Assembly (NCBI GenBank): GCA_937983475.1
Contig: CALJZV010000048.1
Span: 1-10,823 of the forward strand
Direction: 5' to 3'
DNA length: 10,823 nt
From: an uncultured Verrucomicrobiales bacterium
Lineage (GTDB): Bacteria; Verrucomicrobiota; Verrucomicrobiia; Limisphaerales; JACDHS01
Numbering within the stretch: position 1 is the stretch's first letter; the number at the start of each line of letters is the position of its first letter. A model generated the notes under the pieces. It made no database searches. It worked only from the letters and a program-made list of their open reading frames with translations, and was not told the DNA's origin. The translations under genes and the position numbers were made by a program. Below, piece after piece: positions 1-6,472 of the stretch.

Positions 1-2
1 AA

Positions 3-1895
3 GGCGGCACCGGCGATGTGCTGGTCTTCATGCCGGGCGGATATGAAATTCACCAGACCATCGAGGCCATCCGTCAGCGTTCCGAATCAAAGGGCTACAT
101 TTTGCTGCCGCTTCACGGCGAATTGCCTCCACGCGATCAGGATATTGCGGTGGCCCGGCACGCCCAGCCAAAGGTCGTGGTCTCCACCAATGTTGCAGAA
201 ACCTCTTTGACCATTGATGGCATCCGGCTCGTAATCGACAGCGGCCTGGCACGCATCCCGCGGTATGACCCCTATCGCGGCATCAACACCCTGCTCATTG
301 AAAAAATCAGCCGCGCCGCCGCAGACCAACGCGCCGGCCGCGCCGGTCGCACCGCTCCGGGAACATGCGTGCGGCTTTGGTCCGAGCGCGAACATGCAGA
401 CCGTGCTGCGCAGGAATTGCCCGAGGTTCGCCGTCTGGACTTGGCAGAAGTGGTGTTGACATTGAAGGCCGCAGGCGTGGTCAATCTCCGGTCCTTCCGG
501 TGGCTGGAGGCTCCCGAGGAACATGCTCTGGCCCATGCCGAGGAATTGCTGTCGGACCTGGGGGCACTCGACAAGCAAGGGGTTATCACCCCAACGGGCC
601 GCAAGATGCTTTCGTTTCCGACGCACCCGCGCTACGCACGAATGCTTCTGGCCGCGCAGGAGTATCACTGCGTTTACCAGGCCGCGCTCATTGCCGCGCT
701 GACGCAAGGCCGCGACCTCTTGTTGCGAAACGTGGACAAGCATGTGGCCGGCCTGCGGGAGGATTTGTTTGGTGAAAAGGCATCTAGTGATTTTTGGATA
801 CTGATGCGTGCCTGGACCTACGCGGCCAAGAATGATTTCCGGCTCGACGCCTGCCGAAGGCTGGGCATACACGCCCTTACCGCGCGTCAGGTCGGACCGT
901 TGCTTGAGCAATTTCTCCGCATCGCCAAGGACGAAGGACTGAACACTCAGCGGGGTGAGGTCCGTGATGAGGCACTACAAAAGTGCATTCTCATTGGGTT
1001 TTCCGACCGGGTCGCCCGAAGACTGGATTCCGGCACCCTCCGATGTGAACTGGTTCACGGGAGGCGCGGCGTGTTGGCGCGGGAAAGTATGGTGCAGCAA
1101 TCACCCCTAATTGTTGCCGCCGAGGTTCGTGAAGTGGGCCAGCATGGAGGCGATACCAACACGATTCTTAGTTTGGCTACGGCCATCGAACCCGCATGGC
1201 TTCAGGAACTTTTTCCGGAGGACATCACCCGGCAGCCGCACGTTTTTTATGACCCGTCCAGCAAGCGTGTCTATGCAGAGGAGCAGCATCGCTTCCGTGA
1301 CCTTGCCCTTAATAAAAGGCGCGTTGAGCCGCCACCAGCGGATGCCGCCGCCCGCCTGCTGAGCGAGGAGGTGTTTGCCGGGCGTTTACAACTTAATGAA
1401 TGGGACCATTCCATCGAACAATGGATTCTCCGGTTGAATCTCTTGAGCCAATGGTGCCCGGAGCTGAAACTTCCGCCCATCGGGGACGAGGATCGCAAGA
1501 ATCTGATTGAGCAAATCTGCCACGGCTCATTTTCTTACAAGGAAATTAAAGACCTCCCCGTTAAAAACATGGTCAAGGGCTGGCTCAGCGCCGATCAACA
1601 GGAATTGCTTGAGAAGCACGCCCCTGAAAGGCTTGAGCTTTCCAATGGCCGAAAACCCAAAGTGACTTACCCGCCCGAAGGCGCACCATACATTTCCTTG
1701 CGCGTCCAGGAGCTATTTGACGTGACGCAAACCCCGCGCATTGCCATGGGACGCGCTCCGGTCCTCGTACACATCCTGGCACCAAGCCATCGTCCGGTTC
1801 AAATCACGCAAGATCTTGGCGGATTCTGGCGCGATCACTACCCCCGCATCAAATCGGAATTGCAGAGAAAATATCCCAAGCACGAATGGCGTTGA
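3..1895 (+). CDS. hrpB: ATP-dependent RNA helicase HrpB, 5'-truncated by window edge
   Basis: This DEAH-family helicase gene is open at the left edge; about 630 codons remain, while HrpB proteins usually have about 820-850 residues. The Walker A and DEAH motifs therefore lie outside the window. The visible part starts in the second RecA domain (VLVFMPGG). Motif V follows (STNVAETSLTIDG, about visible residues 61-73), then motif VI (QRAGRAGR, about 109-116), a helicase-associated region (about 150-260), and an HrpB-type C-terminal domain ending in PVQITQDLGGFW and a YPKHEWR tail. That C-terminal domain separates HrpB from HrpA and from eukaryotic-type DEAH helicases. The family unwinds RNA using NTP, but the cellular role of HrpB is poorly defined. 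The frame has no internal stops. The next gene starts 11 bases after the stop codon, which suggests co-transcription. Confidence 0.93.
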   Translation, partial: GGTGDVLVFMPGGYEIHQTIEAIRQRSESKGYILLPLHGELPPRDQDIAVARHAQPKVVVSTNVAETSLTIDGIRLVIDSGLARIPRYDPYRGINTLLIEKISRAAADQRAGRAGRTAPGTCVRLWSEREHADRAAQELPEVRRLDLAEVVLTLKAAGVVNLRSFRWLEAPEEHALAHAEELLSDLGALDKQGVITPTGRKMLSFPTHPRYARMLLAAQEYHCVYQAALIAALTQGRDLLLRNVDKHVAGLREDLFGEKASSDFWILMRAWTYAAKNDFRLDACRRLGIHALTARQVGPLLEQFLRIAKDEGLNTQRGEVRDEALQKCILIGFSDRVARRLDSGTLRCELVHGRRGVLARESMVQQSPLIVAAEVREVGQHGGDTNTILSLATAIEPAWLQELFPEDITRQPHVFYDPSSKRVYAEEQHRFRDLALNKRRVEPPPADAAARLLSEEVFAGRLQLNEWDHSIEQWILRLNLLSQWCPELKLPPIGDEDRKNLIEQICHGSFSYKEIKDLPVKNMVKGWLSADQQELLEKHAPERLELSNGRKPKVTYPPEGAPYISLRVQELFDVTQTPRIAMGRAPVLVHILAPSHRPVQITQDLGGFWRDHYPRIKSELQRKYPKHEWR

Positions 1896-1900
1896 GGAAG
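1894..1900 (+). promoter_or_regulatory. Ribosome binding site that fixes the YkgJ start
   Basis: The sequence GAGGAAG overlaps the hrpB stop codon (TGA at 1893-1895) and lies 6 nt before the ATG at 1907. The alternative in-frame ATG at 1886, inside the hrpB end, has no purine-rich sequence before it. The arrangement fits translational coupling between the two genes. Confidence 0.6.
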
Positions 1901-1906
1901 CATTTG

Positions 1907-2437
1907 ATGAAGAATATTGATAGGGATTCAACCAAAGCGGAAACCGTTGGAAAATTATGCCCGCCTTGCGGTCTATGCTGCAATGGCGCGCTTTTTGGCG
2001 ATGTCGAACTTCAAAAAAGCGACAATGCAAAAAAACTGGCCGCCTTGGGACTCCCTCTCCAGCGCATGGGAAACAAGACACGCTTCCTACAGCCCTGCGC
2101 CTGCTTTAAAGACAACCTGTGCACCATTTATGCGGACCGACCTTCCCGGTGCCGCGCGTTTGAATGCCGATTGCTTCAAAAGGTTCAGGCGGGGAATATT
2201 TCTGTAGATACCGCGCTCAAAGCCATCCAGCGCACTCGCCAGATAAATGAAACTGTTCTCAGGCTGCTTCGGGAACTGGGCAACGCAGAGGAATTACTCC
2301 CTTTGAACCGGCGCTGCTCTCAGGTCATGTCACAACCCGTTGACCTTTCTAGAGGAAAGAGCGTGGACATACGTGGTGAATTGATGATGGCTGTAAACCA
2401 GCTTGTTCACAACCTGGAGAGGAATTTTTTGTGCTGA
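1907..2437 (+). CDS. YkgJ-family cysteine-cluster protein (putative Fe-S or zinc binding)
   Basis: The product has 176 residues from the ATG at 1907, chosen for its ribosome binding site; an in-frame ATG at 1886 would add seven residues. The N-terminal part has a CPPCGLCC cluster (C18, C21, C24, C25). A second group has C64, C66 and C72, then an RPSRCRAFEC segment (C82, C87). This CxxCxxCC pattern plus the downstream YxxRPxxCR segment is typical of the YkgJ/UPF0153 family, whose members are thought to bind a metal or Fe-S cluster; its biochemical role is not established. The C-terminal 90 residues look helical and have no recognised motif. No signal peptide or membrane segment is seen, so it is probably cytoplasmic. 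It likely shares a transcript with the upstream helicase gene. Confidence 0.85.
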   Translation: MKNIDRDSTKAETVGKLCPPCGLCCNGALFGDVELQKSDNAKKLAALGLPLQRMGNKTRFLQPCACFKDNLCTIYADRPSRCRAFECRLLQKVQAGNISVDTALKAIQRTRQINETVLRLLRELGNAEELLPLNRRCSQVMSQPVDLSRGKSVDIRGELMMAVNQLVHNLERNFLC

Positions 2438-2745
2438 TCGCCTTTGGAGTGTGTTGCTAAATCCTTTTATTGGATATGGCCACAATGAATTGATGGAAAA
2501 CGACGGACAGTCAGAGTATTGATCTTGCAGACACACGACCTCAATTTTATCAGGATTCTCATTGGTCATAAATCCAAGGTAATTTGGAAATCCAACTTGA
2601 ACCGGTCATCAGGGTGGTTTTTTTGTTCTACGAATCAACAATTCAAGCGTTTCGCATTTGAGCCTGTGCAAGAGTTTTCAAAAATGGACGCTACAAAAAC
2701 ACCATTAATTTTAAAAACTTGGGATGATTAGGATGATCCCCGTTT
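2438..2745. other. Gene-poor spacer with no convincing coding region
   Basis: About 300 bases lie between the YkgJ gene and the converging small zinc-finger gene. The DNA looks A/T-richer than the flanking genes. A 70-codon open frame starting with TTG at 2519 has no ribosome binding site and no recognisable domain, so it is not called. A weak hairpin, AACC (2600-2603) with GGTT (2616-2619), is followed by more T residues and could be a poor terminator for the YkgJ transcript. A better candidate sits at the right end of the spacer. Confidence 0.5.
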
Positions 2746-2757
2746 TTATTTTTTCTT
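2721..2757. terminator. Possible bidirectional terminator between converging genes
   Basis: GGGAT (2721-2725) pairs with ATCCC (2736-2740) around a 10-nt loop. On the plus strand it is followed by CGTTTTTATTTTTTCTT. On the minus strand the same hairpin is followed by AAGTTTTT. It lies 5 nt beyond the stop codon of the minus-strand gene ending at 2746. The stem is only 5 bp, so the call is tentative. Confidence 0.4.
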
Positions 2758-3042
2758 AACCACTCTGCGAACGGCTTTTTTTCGCGTTGTTTTTTCCTCC
2801 AACGCATAACTTTCTGCGCCCCAATTTCGCCTTCTACACCCCAATTTCTTCCTCATTCGCTCTCGGGCTTCAACTTGATGATCCAAGCAAAAATACCCCC
2901 CCTTCAATGCAGGCTTGTTGCAAATCCAGCAAATACCCTTGGCGCGTTTTCGCAACATATGAATCTGTTGGCGAGACATGGGAGTACCATCTGCCTTTTT
3001 CATGTTCGTAAACTCGTCTTGAATTTTAAACCGTCTTTTCAT
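2746..3042 (-). CDS. Small basic protein with a C-x2-C-x10-C-x2-H zinc-finger-like motif
   Basis: This 98-residue product is rich in Lys and Arg. It has C38-x2-C41, then C52-x2-H55 after a GGYFCLDH turn, an arrangement that could bind one zinc ion. The stretch before it, MSRQQIHMLRKRAKG, and the Arg/Lys-rich helix after it (about 60-72, with C69) would suit nucleic acid binding. The C-terminus is a strongly basic tail (RRVVKKK). It resembles small treble-clef or HNH-like fingers found alone in bacteria and phages, but I see no HNH catalytic His-Asn-His set, so nuclease activity is not claimed. The ATG at 3042 is preceded by AAAGGAGG (3056-3063), with a rather long 13-nt spacing. A three-codon ATG-AGT-GGA-TAG frame lies between them and ends just before this ATG. 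Confidence 0.6.
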   Translation of the reverse strand: MKRRFKIQDEFTNMKKADGTPMSRQQIHMLRKRAKGICWICNKPALKGGYFCLDHQVEARERMRKKLGCRRRNWGAESYALEEKTTRKKAVRRVVKKK

Positions 3043-3055
3043 CTATCCACTCATG

Positions 3056-3063
3056 CCTCCTTT
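3056..3063 (-). promoter_or_regulatory. Perfect Shine-Dalgarno AAAGGAGG with a three-codon minicistron
   Basis: On the minus strand AAAGGAGG is followed almost at once by ATG AGT GGA TAG, and the TAG abuts the ATG of the 98-residue protein (TAGATG). The ribosome binding site is complementary to the 16S rRNA tail but sits 13 nt from the annotated start, about twice the usual distance. Either the spacing is tolerated or ribosomes reinitiate after the minicistron. Confidence 0.4.
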
Positions 3064-3125
3064 AACACAACGTACACCATGCCGGCAGGGCTGCAACAAC
3101 CTCTTAGATTTGCATTGGCTGGGTC

Positions 3126-3152
3126 AAAAAAAAAGGCGCTCGAATGAGCGCC
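3126..3152 (-). terminator. Strong rho-independent terminator, minus strand, no clear gene
   Basis: Read on the minus strand, GGCGCTC-ATTC-GAGCGCC forms a perfect 7-bp stem with a 4-nt loop, followed directly by nine T residues. On the plus strand it is followed by AAATACTG, so it acts in one direction only. The next confident minus-strand gene upstream ends at 3880, beyond two other hairpins. The terminator therefore probably ends a short transcript from about 3150-3330. Confidence 0.75.
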
Positions 3153-3327
3153 AAATACTGAACGCGACTAAGCAGTCCTCCTTTGAAATCCCATTTAAAC
3201 AAATACGATTTTACGTGTCTGTCGGATGTGCTGCCAAAATGATGTAGGAATAAGGGAAGCTCAAAGCTGCTGGTTGCCCTTGGGAAATCTTGGATTCTTC
3301 CACATAAACCCGTTACCTTTTAAATAA

Positions 3328-3573
3328 ATGGATGTCGATCCTCAAACAGTTTTGATAATATTGGGCGCAGTCGCGCTTTTGATCATCGGCGCGGGTTTCT
3401 TTTTTTATTTTTTTATTCGAGACGGCCACTCCTTTTGGAAAATGCGTAAGCAAAACGAATGCGGAAAAGTGCGCCTTCGGGAGGATCTGATTCCCAGCAA
3501 GCCCATTCTTAAACACCCCAAACGGGACGAAAACAGGCCCGAATCGGATATAAAAACTTGGGAGATAAAATAA
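3328..3573 (+). CDS. Small single-pass membrane protein, function unknown
   Basis: The product has 81 residues. A hydrophobic segment at about residues 8-30 (VLIILGAVALLIIG and an aromatic FFFYFF run) is a clear membrane helix close to the N-terminus. A charged hydrophilic tail of about 50 residues follows, with many Lys, Arg, Glu and Asp. No family is recognised. The ATG at 3328 has no Shine-Dalgarno sequence and is preceded by an A/T-rich stretch (TTTTAAATAA), so the start is uncertain. A 67-codon frame on the opposite strand looks less protein-like. A 10-bp hairpin begins 3 nt after the stop codon. It faces the other small membrane protein gene ending at 3880. Confidence 0.5.
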   Translation: MDVDPQTVLIILGAVALLIIGAGFFFYFFIRDGHSFWKMRKQNECGKVRLREDLIPSKPILKHPKRDENRPESDIKTWEIK

Positions 3574-3600
3574 AAAGCCACTTCCATCGCTGGAAGTGGC
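3572..3600 (-). terminator. Terminator-like 10-bp hairpin, minus strand
   Basis: GCCACTTCCA (3577-3586) pairs perfectly with TGGAAGTGGC (3591-3600) around a 4-nt loop. On the minus strand it is followed by TTTTTATTTTA, a good terminator tail. On the plus strand it is followed by ACCGCACT, so it would not terminate the membrane-protein gene ending at 3573, although it could protect that mRNA's 3' end. Only about 110 bases separate it from the next minus-strand hairpin upstream. Confidence 0.65.
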
Positions 3601-3879
3601 ACCGCACTATTTAATGCAAACCCACTCGGGCTGCCAATAGCGGGGATCATGGAGGTCGGAAACCTTGTAGCAGGCTAAGGCTTGGATTGCCAACTTCAAA
3701 AAAGAAAGAAAAAAGGCGAGCCAGTCACGAACTCGCCTTTATTTGAGCCGTTTTCAGGCATTGCACCTGAAACTTCCAATCAGATGGCAGTGCCACAATG
3801 GTGCAAGCCGTTTCTTTTGGCCATCGGGACTTGGATGAGAAGCGTATTAGTGCAAAAAGTCCGAAACTATGAGGTCTTT
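3574..3879. other. Spacer with hairpins between two converging small membrane-protein genes
   Basis: About 300 bases hold two strong hairpins (3577-3600 and 3712-3740, listed separately), a perfect 7-bp inverted repeat (3752-3758 with 3766-3772), and a further pair TTGCACC (3761-3767) with GGTGCAA (3800-3806). A short minus-strand frame without an ATG lies at 3607-3699 and ends 6 nt before a terminator-like hairpin. A 104-codon plus-strand frame across 3682-3996 starts with TTG, is antisense to the membrane protein at 3880-4032, and is not called. Confidence 0.5.
3712..3740. terminator. Bidirectional terminator, stronger on the minus strand
   Basis: AAAGGCGAG (3712-3720) pairs with CTCGCCTTT (3732-3740) around an 11-nt loop. 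The minus strand continues with a long T-rich run interrupted by two C residues; the plus strand continues with ATTTG. It lies between the converging small membrane-protein genes and could end both transcripts, with long 3' untranslated regions of about 140 nt on each side. Confidence 0.65.
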
Positions 3880-4032
3880 TCAGGAGCGGTAATACATCCG
3901 CTTCTTGCCATCGCCCTTTGTTTTCGAAAATTTCTGGAAAGCGAAAACAGCAAAAATATACAACAGGCCAATCGCCATTACCCCGGCCACCAGTAATGCG
4001 ACTTTAATCATAAAAGTGTATTTATAGTCCAT
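3880..4032 (-). CDS. 50-residue single-pass membrane protein, function unknown
   Basis: From the ATG at 4032 the product has 50 residues. There is a short polar N-terminus (MDYKYTF), a strong hydrophobic segment at about residues 9-32 (VALLVAGVMAIGLLYIFAVF), and a basic tail (KFSKTKGDGKKRMYYRS). The positive tail predicts a cytoplasmic C-terminus. An internal ATG at residue 8 is an alternative start. GGAGA lies immediately before the first ATG, closer than a normal ribosome binding site. The open frame continues upstream to 4476, but that extension is antisense to the lactonase gene and is rejected. No family is recognised; the residue pattern of the segment is the main support for a real gene. 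Confidence 0.5.
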   Translation of the reverse strand: MDYKYTFMIKVALLVAGVMAIGLLYIFAVFAFQKFSKTKGDGKKRMYYRS

Positions 4033-4140
4033 TCTCCAATCTGTGGCCGACTGATGCAAACTAAAACCTTGGCGACCGCGCGCGATGAAGCCTGAGACTC
4101 TCGTTGCAGCATCATGCAAACACAGGATAGAATCGGGCGC

Positions 4141-5316
4141 ATGAAGACATTGTCGAGGAAGACAACATGCTGCGTGGCTGGTTTGTGTTTTGTGCTGATT
4201 TATATGCTCGGCCAGCCCCTTTGCGCTGGACAGGAAATGTTCGTTTACTTTGGCACCTACACCAAAACCTCCAGCAAGGGCATTTATGTCTCGCGCTTTG
4301 ATGCGTTCAACGAAAAGATCTCGGAACCAGAATTGGCAGCGGAGACGACCAATCCATCTTTCCTTGCGCTTCATCCAGACGGAAGATTTTTGTATGCCGT
4401 TGGCGAAATGAATGGTTTCGACGGCAGGCCTGAAGGTGCCGTAAAAGCGTATTCGATCCATACGGCCAATGGCCATTTGGCTTTGTTAAACCAGCAATCT
4501 TCCGGAGGAAAAGGACCTTGTCATATTTCAACCGATCACCATGGCAAGGTCGTTCTAGTGGCCAACTATGGCGGAGGAAACATTGCTGCTTTTCCCATTG
4601 ATAAGAACGGCCATCTCAGCAAATCCACAGCTTTCGTTCAGCACGTCGGTTCAAGCGTTCATCCCCAGCGACAAAAAGAGCCCCATGCGCATTCCATCAA
4701 TGTGGACCCTTCCAACAGATTCGCTGTGGCGGCGGATCTTGGCATTGATAAACTGATGATTTATCAACTCAACACAGCCAGTGGAACCCTGACTTCCAAT
4801 GATCCCTCATTCTCTGAGTTGCACCCCGGAGCCGGCCCCCGTCATTTCAGTTTTCATCCGCACGGTCGCTTTGCCTATGCCATTAATGAATTGGACTGCA
4901 CCGTCACGGCCTTCGCCTTCAATCGCAAAAAAGGCCTTCTCAAACCCATCCAAAAAATTTCCACATTGCCTGAAGGAGAAAACTTGCACCCCGGATACAG
5001 CACTGCCGAGGTATTGGTTCATCCTTCAGGAAAGTTCCTATACGGTTCCAACCGCGGGCACGACAGCATCGTGGTTTTCGCCATTAATCAAAAAAACGGG
5101 CGATTGGCACTGGTGGAAAACAAGCCGACGCAGGGAAAAACACCCCGCAATTTTGGGATTGAGCCTACGGGAAAATTTCTGCTCGCCGCCAATCAAAACT
5201 CCGACACGGTGGTAGTCTTCAGAATAAACCCGGACACCGGGCGACTGACCCCAACCGGCCAAGTCCTCAGTGTGCCCATGCCCGCCTGCGTTCGGTTTTT
5301 GCCAATAAAAAAATAA
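4141..5316 (+). CDS. Exported lactonase-family beta-propeller (6-phosphogluconolactonase-like)
   Basis: The start is placed at the ATG at 4141 because it gives a typical signal peptide: MKTLSRK, a hydrophobic core through YMLG, and likely cleavage near CAGQ. An in-frame ATG at 4114 would add nine polar residues. The mature part begins with MFVYFGTYT, the usual first strand of the seven-bladed lactonase propeller (PF10282-type). Blade repeats recur, each with a HPDGRFLYAV-like or GKFLLAANQ-like strand: HPDGRFLYAVGE, HGKVVLVANYGGG, HPHGRFAYAINE, HPSGKFLYGSNRGHDS and PTGKFLLAANQNSD. The segments PHAHSI and GAGPRHFSFHPHGR match conserved family positions. Cytoplasmic Pgl hydrolyses 6-phosphogluconolactone. 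Exported homologues are common in Verrucomicrobia and Planctomycetes and their substrate is usually unknown, so the pentose-phosphate role is not assumed. Full length at 391 residues. Confidence 0.88.
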   Translation: MKTLSRKTTCCVAGLCFVLIYMLGQPLCAGQEMFVYFGTYTKTSSKGIYVSRFDAFNEKISEPELAAETTNPSFLALHPDGRFLYAVGEMNGFDGRPEGAVKAYSIHTANGHLALLNQQSSGGKGPCHISTDHHGKVVLVANYGGGNIAAFPIDKNGHLSKSTAFVQHVGSSVHPQRQKEPHAHSINVDPSNRFAVAADLGIDKLMIYQLNTASGTLTSNDPSFSELHPGAGPRHFSFHPHGRFAYAINELDCTVTAFAFNRKKGLLKPIQKISTLPEGENLHPGYSTAEVLVHPSGKFLYGSNRGHDSIVVFAINQKNGRLALVENKPTQGKTPRNFGIEPTGKFLLAANQNSDTVVVFRINPDTGRLTPTGQVLSVPMPACVRFLPIKK

Positions 5317-5336
5317 GCGGCAAAACTGTTCCGGGC

Positions 5337-6407
5337 TTACTGCGGCTCCTGTTGGCTGATGCAGTGAAAGGATCCCAACCCCCAGATCAAGTCGGTGGAG
5401 TCAATGCCGATGACGCGCCGGCCTGGAAACAAATCCCGCAAGAGCCCCAGGGCAATTGCGTCATTGTTGTGACGGTAGGTCGGCACAAGCACCATGCTGT
5501 TCGCGATATAAAAGTTGGCGTAACTTGCTGGGAGCCGCTGCCCCTCCGTTTCAATCACCCCGGGCATGGGAAGTTCCACAACACGAAGCGGTTCGCCATC
5601 CTGGTCCCGCATTGTGCGAAGCCGCTTTAAATTCTCCTGAAGAATTTCGTAATTCTCGTCCTGCGGATCCTCCTCCACCACGGTGACCACGGTGTTGGAA
5701 TTGACGAAGCGGGCCAAATCATCCACATGGCCGTCGGTGTCATCCCCCACAATGCCGTCGCCCAGCCAAAGCACATGAGTAACGCCCAGATAATCCATTA
5801 GGAACTGTTCGATCTGGGCTTTGCTCAGGTGCGGGTTGCGGTTGGGATTTAACAGGCAGGCCTCGGTGGTCAAGACTGTACCCCTGCCATTGACCTCGAT
5901 GGATCCGCCCTCCATGACAATACCCGGAGAGAACAGCGGGATGTCCCGTAATTTGGCCACATGATGTGGCACGGCGTCATCCAAATTAAAAGGCGGATAT
6001 TTGCCGCCCCACGCGTTGTAATCCCAGTCCACAATGGCTCGCTCACTCTGCCCGTTGCTGTTTCGGACTAAAAAAATCGGTCCGTGATCGCGGCACCAGG
6101 GCTCATAGGCCGGAAAATGATGAAAGAAAACGCGATCCATTGGCGTCCGGTGCTGAACCAGCAGTTCGCGAACCCATTGTTCCATTTCTGCGTTCCAGAC
6201 ATTGATGTTCACATCCTCCACGTGGACCAAATTCTGGATCAGTTTGGCGTAAACCGGCGGAACCAGATCATAGCGCCCCGGGAAGCTAATGCCCTCTGGC
6301 CGAGGCCAGGAAAACCAGGTTCCCGCATGGGGCTCCCATTCTGCGGGCATGCGGTAGCCCAAAGCCCGTGGCGATGGAGGCGAGGAGGATTGAGATGGAG
6401 AATTCAC
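5337..6407 (-). CDS. aguA: Agmatine deiminase (porphyromonas-type peptidyl-arginine deiminase family)
   Basis: The enzyme converts agmatine to N-carbamoylputrescine and ammonia, a step in polyamine synthesis. From the GTG at 6407 the protein has 356 residues, normal for the family. Conserved elements appear in order: GYRMPAEWEPH near the N-terminus (about 17-27), WCRDHGP with the substrate-binding Asp (about 107), EGGSIE with Glu (about 166), the GDDTDGHVDD block with catalytic His (about 227) and Asp (about 229), and the catalytic Cys in GSFHC (about 349). All key residues are present, so the enzyme should be active. An ATG at 6350 would start inside the conserved N-terminal motif, and an ATG at 6518 lies upstream of the promoter and inside the reductase gene. 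No N-carbamoylputrescine amidase gene is in the window. It converges with the lactonase gene, 20 nt apart. Confidence 0.93.
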   Translation of the reverse strand: MNSPSQSSSPPSPRALGYRMPAEWEPHAGTWFSWPRPEGISFPGRYDLVPPVYAKLIQNLVHVEDVNINVWNAEMEQWVRELLVQHRTPMDRVFFHHFPAYEPWCRDHGPIFLVRNSNGQSERAIVDWDYNAWGGKYPPFNLDDAVPHHVAKLRDIPLFSPGIVMEGGSIEVNGRGTVLTTEACLLNPNRNPHLSKAQIEQFLMDYLGVTHVLWLGDGIVGDDTDGHVDDLARFVNSNTVVTVVEEDPQDENYEILQENLKRLRTMRDQDGEPLRVVELPMPGVIETEGQRLPASYANFYIANSMVLVPTYRHNNDAIALGLLRDLFPGRRVIGIDSTDLIWGLGSFHCISQQEPQ

Positions 6408-6443
6408 AACTTTTGAGAAAATAAAACAGGCGCGTTTACTGCG

Positions 6444-6471
6444 ATTATAGTTTTTCGTGAAGCAAATCAAA
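6444..6471 (-). promoter_or_regulatory. Sigma70-type promoter of the agmatine deiminase gene
   Basis: On the minus strand TTTGAT (6466-6471) and a perfect TATAAT (6444-6449) are 16 nt apart. Transcription would start near 6437, about 30 nt before the GTG at 6407. The -35 begins 1 nt after the stop codon of the broken reductase gene, so the deiminase does not depend on the reductase for expression. Confidence 0.6.
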
Positions 6472-6472
6472 C

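Noticed and set aside
87..911. 274-codon open frame on the minus strand
   Set aside because: It is wholly antisense to the helicase, whose conserved motifs V and VI lie in the same stretch, and its translation shows no recognisable domain.
2519..2731. 70-codon plus-strand frame starting with TTG
   Set aside because: It has no ribosome binding site and no domain, and its composition looks like A/T-rich intergenic DNA.
2712..3563. 13-base repeat TAAAAACTTGGGA at 2712 and 3551
   Set aside because: A repeat of this length is expected about once by chance in a window of this size, and the flanks differ.
3682..3996. 104-codon plus-strand frame
   Set aside because: It starts with TTG, runs through a terminator hairpin, and is antisense to the better-supported membrane protein at 3880-4032.
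4033..4476. N-terminal extension of the 50-residue membrane protein
   Set aside because: The extension is antisense to the lactonase signal peptide and first propeller blades and shows no protein-like pattern.
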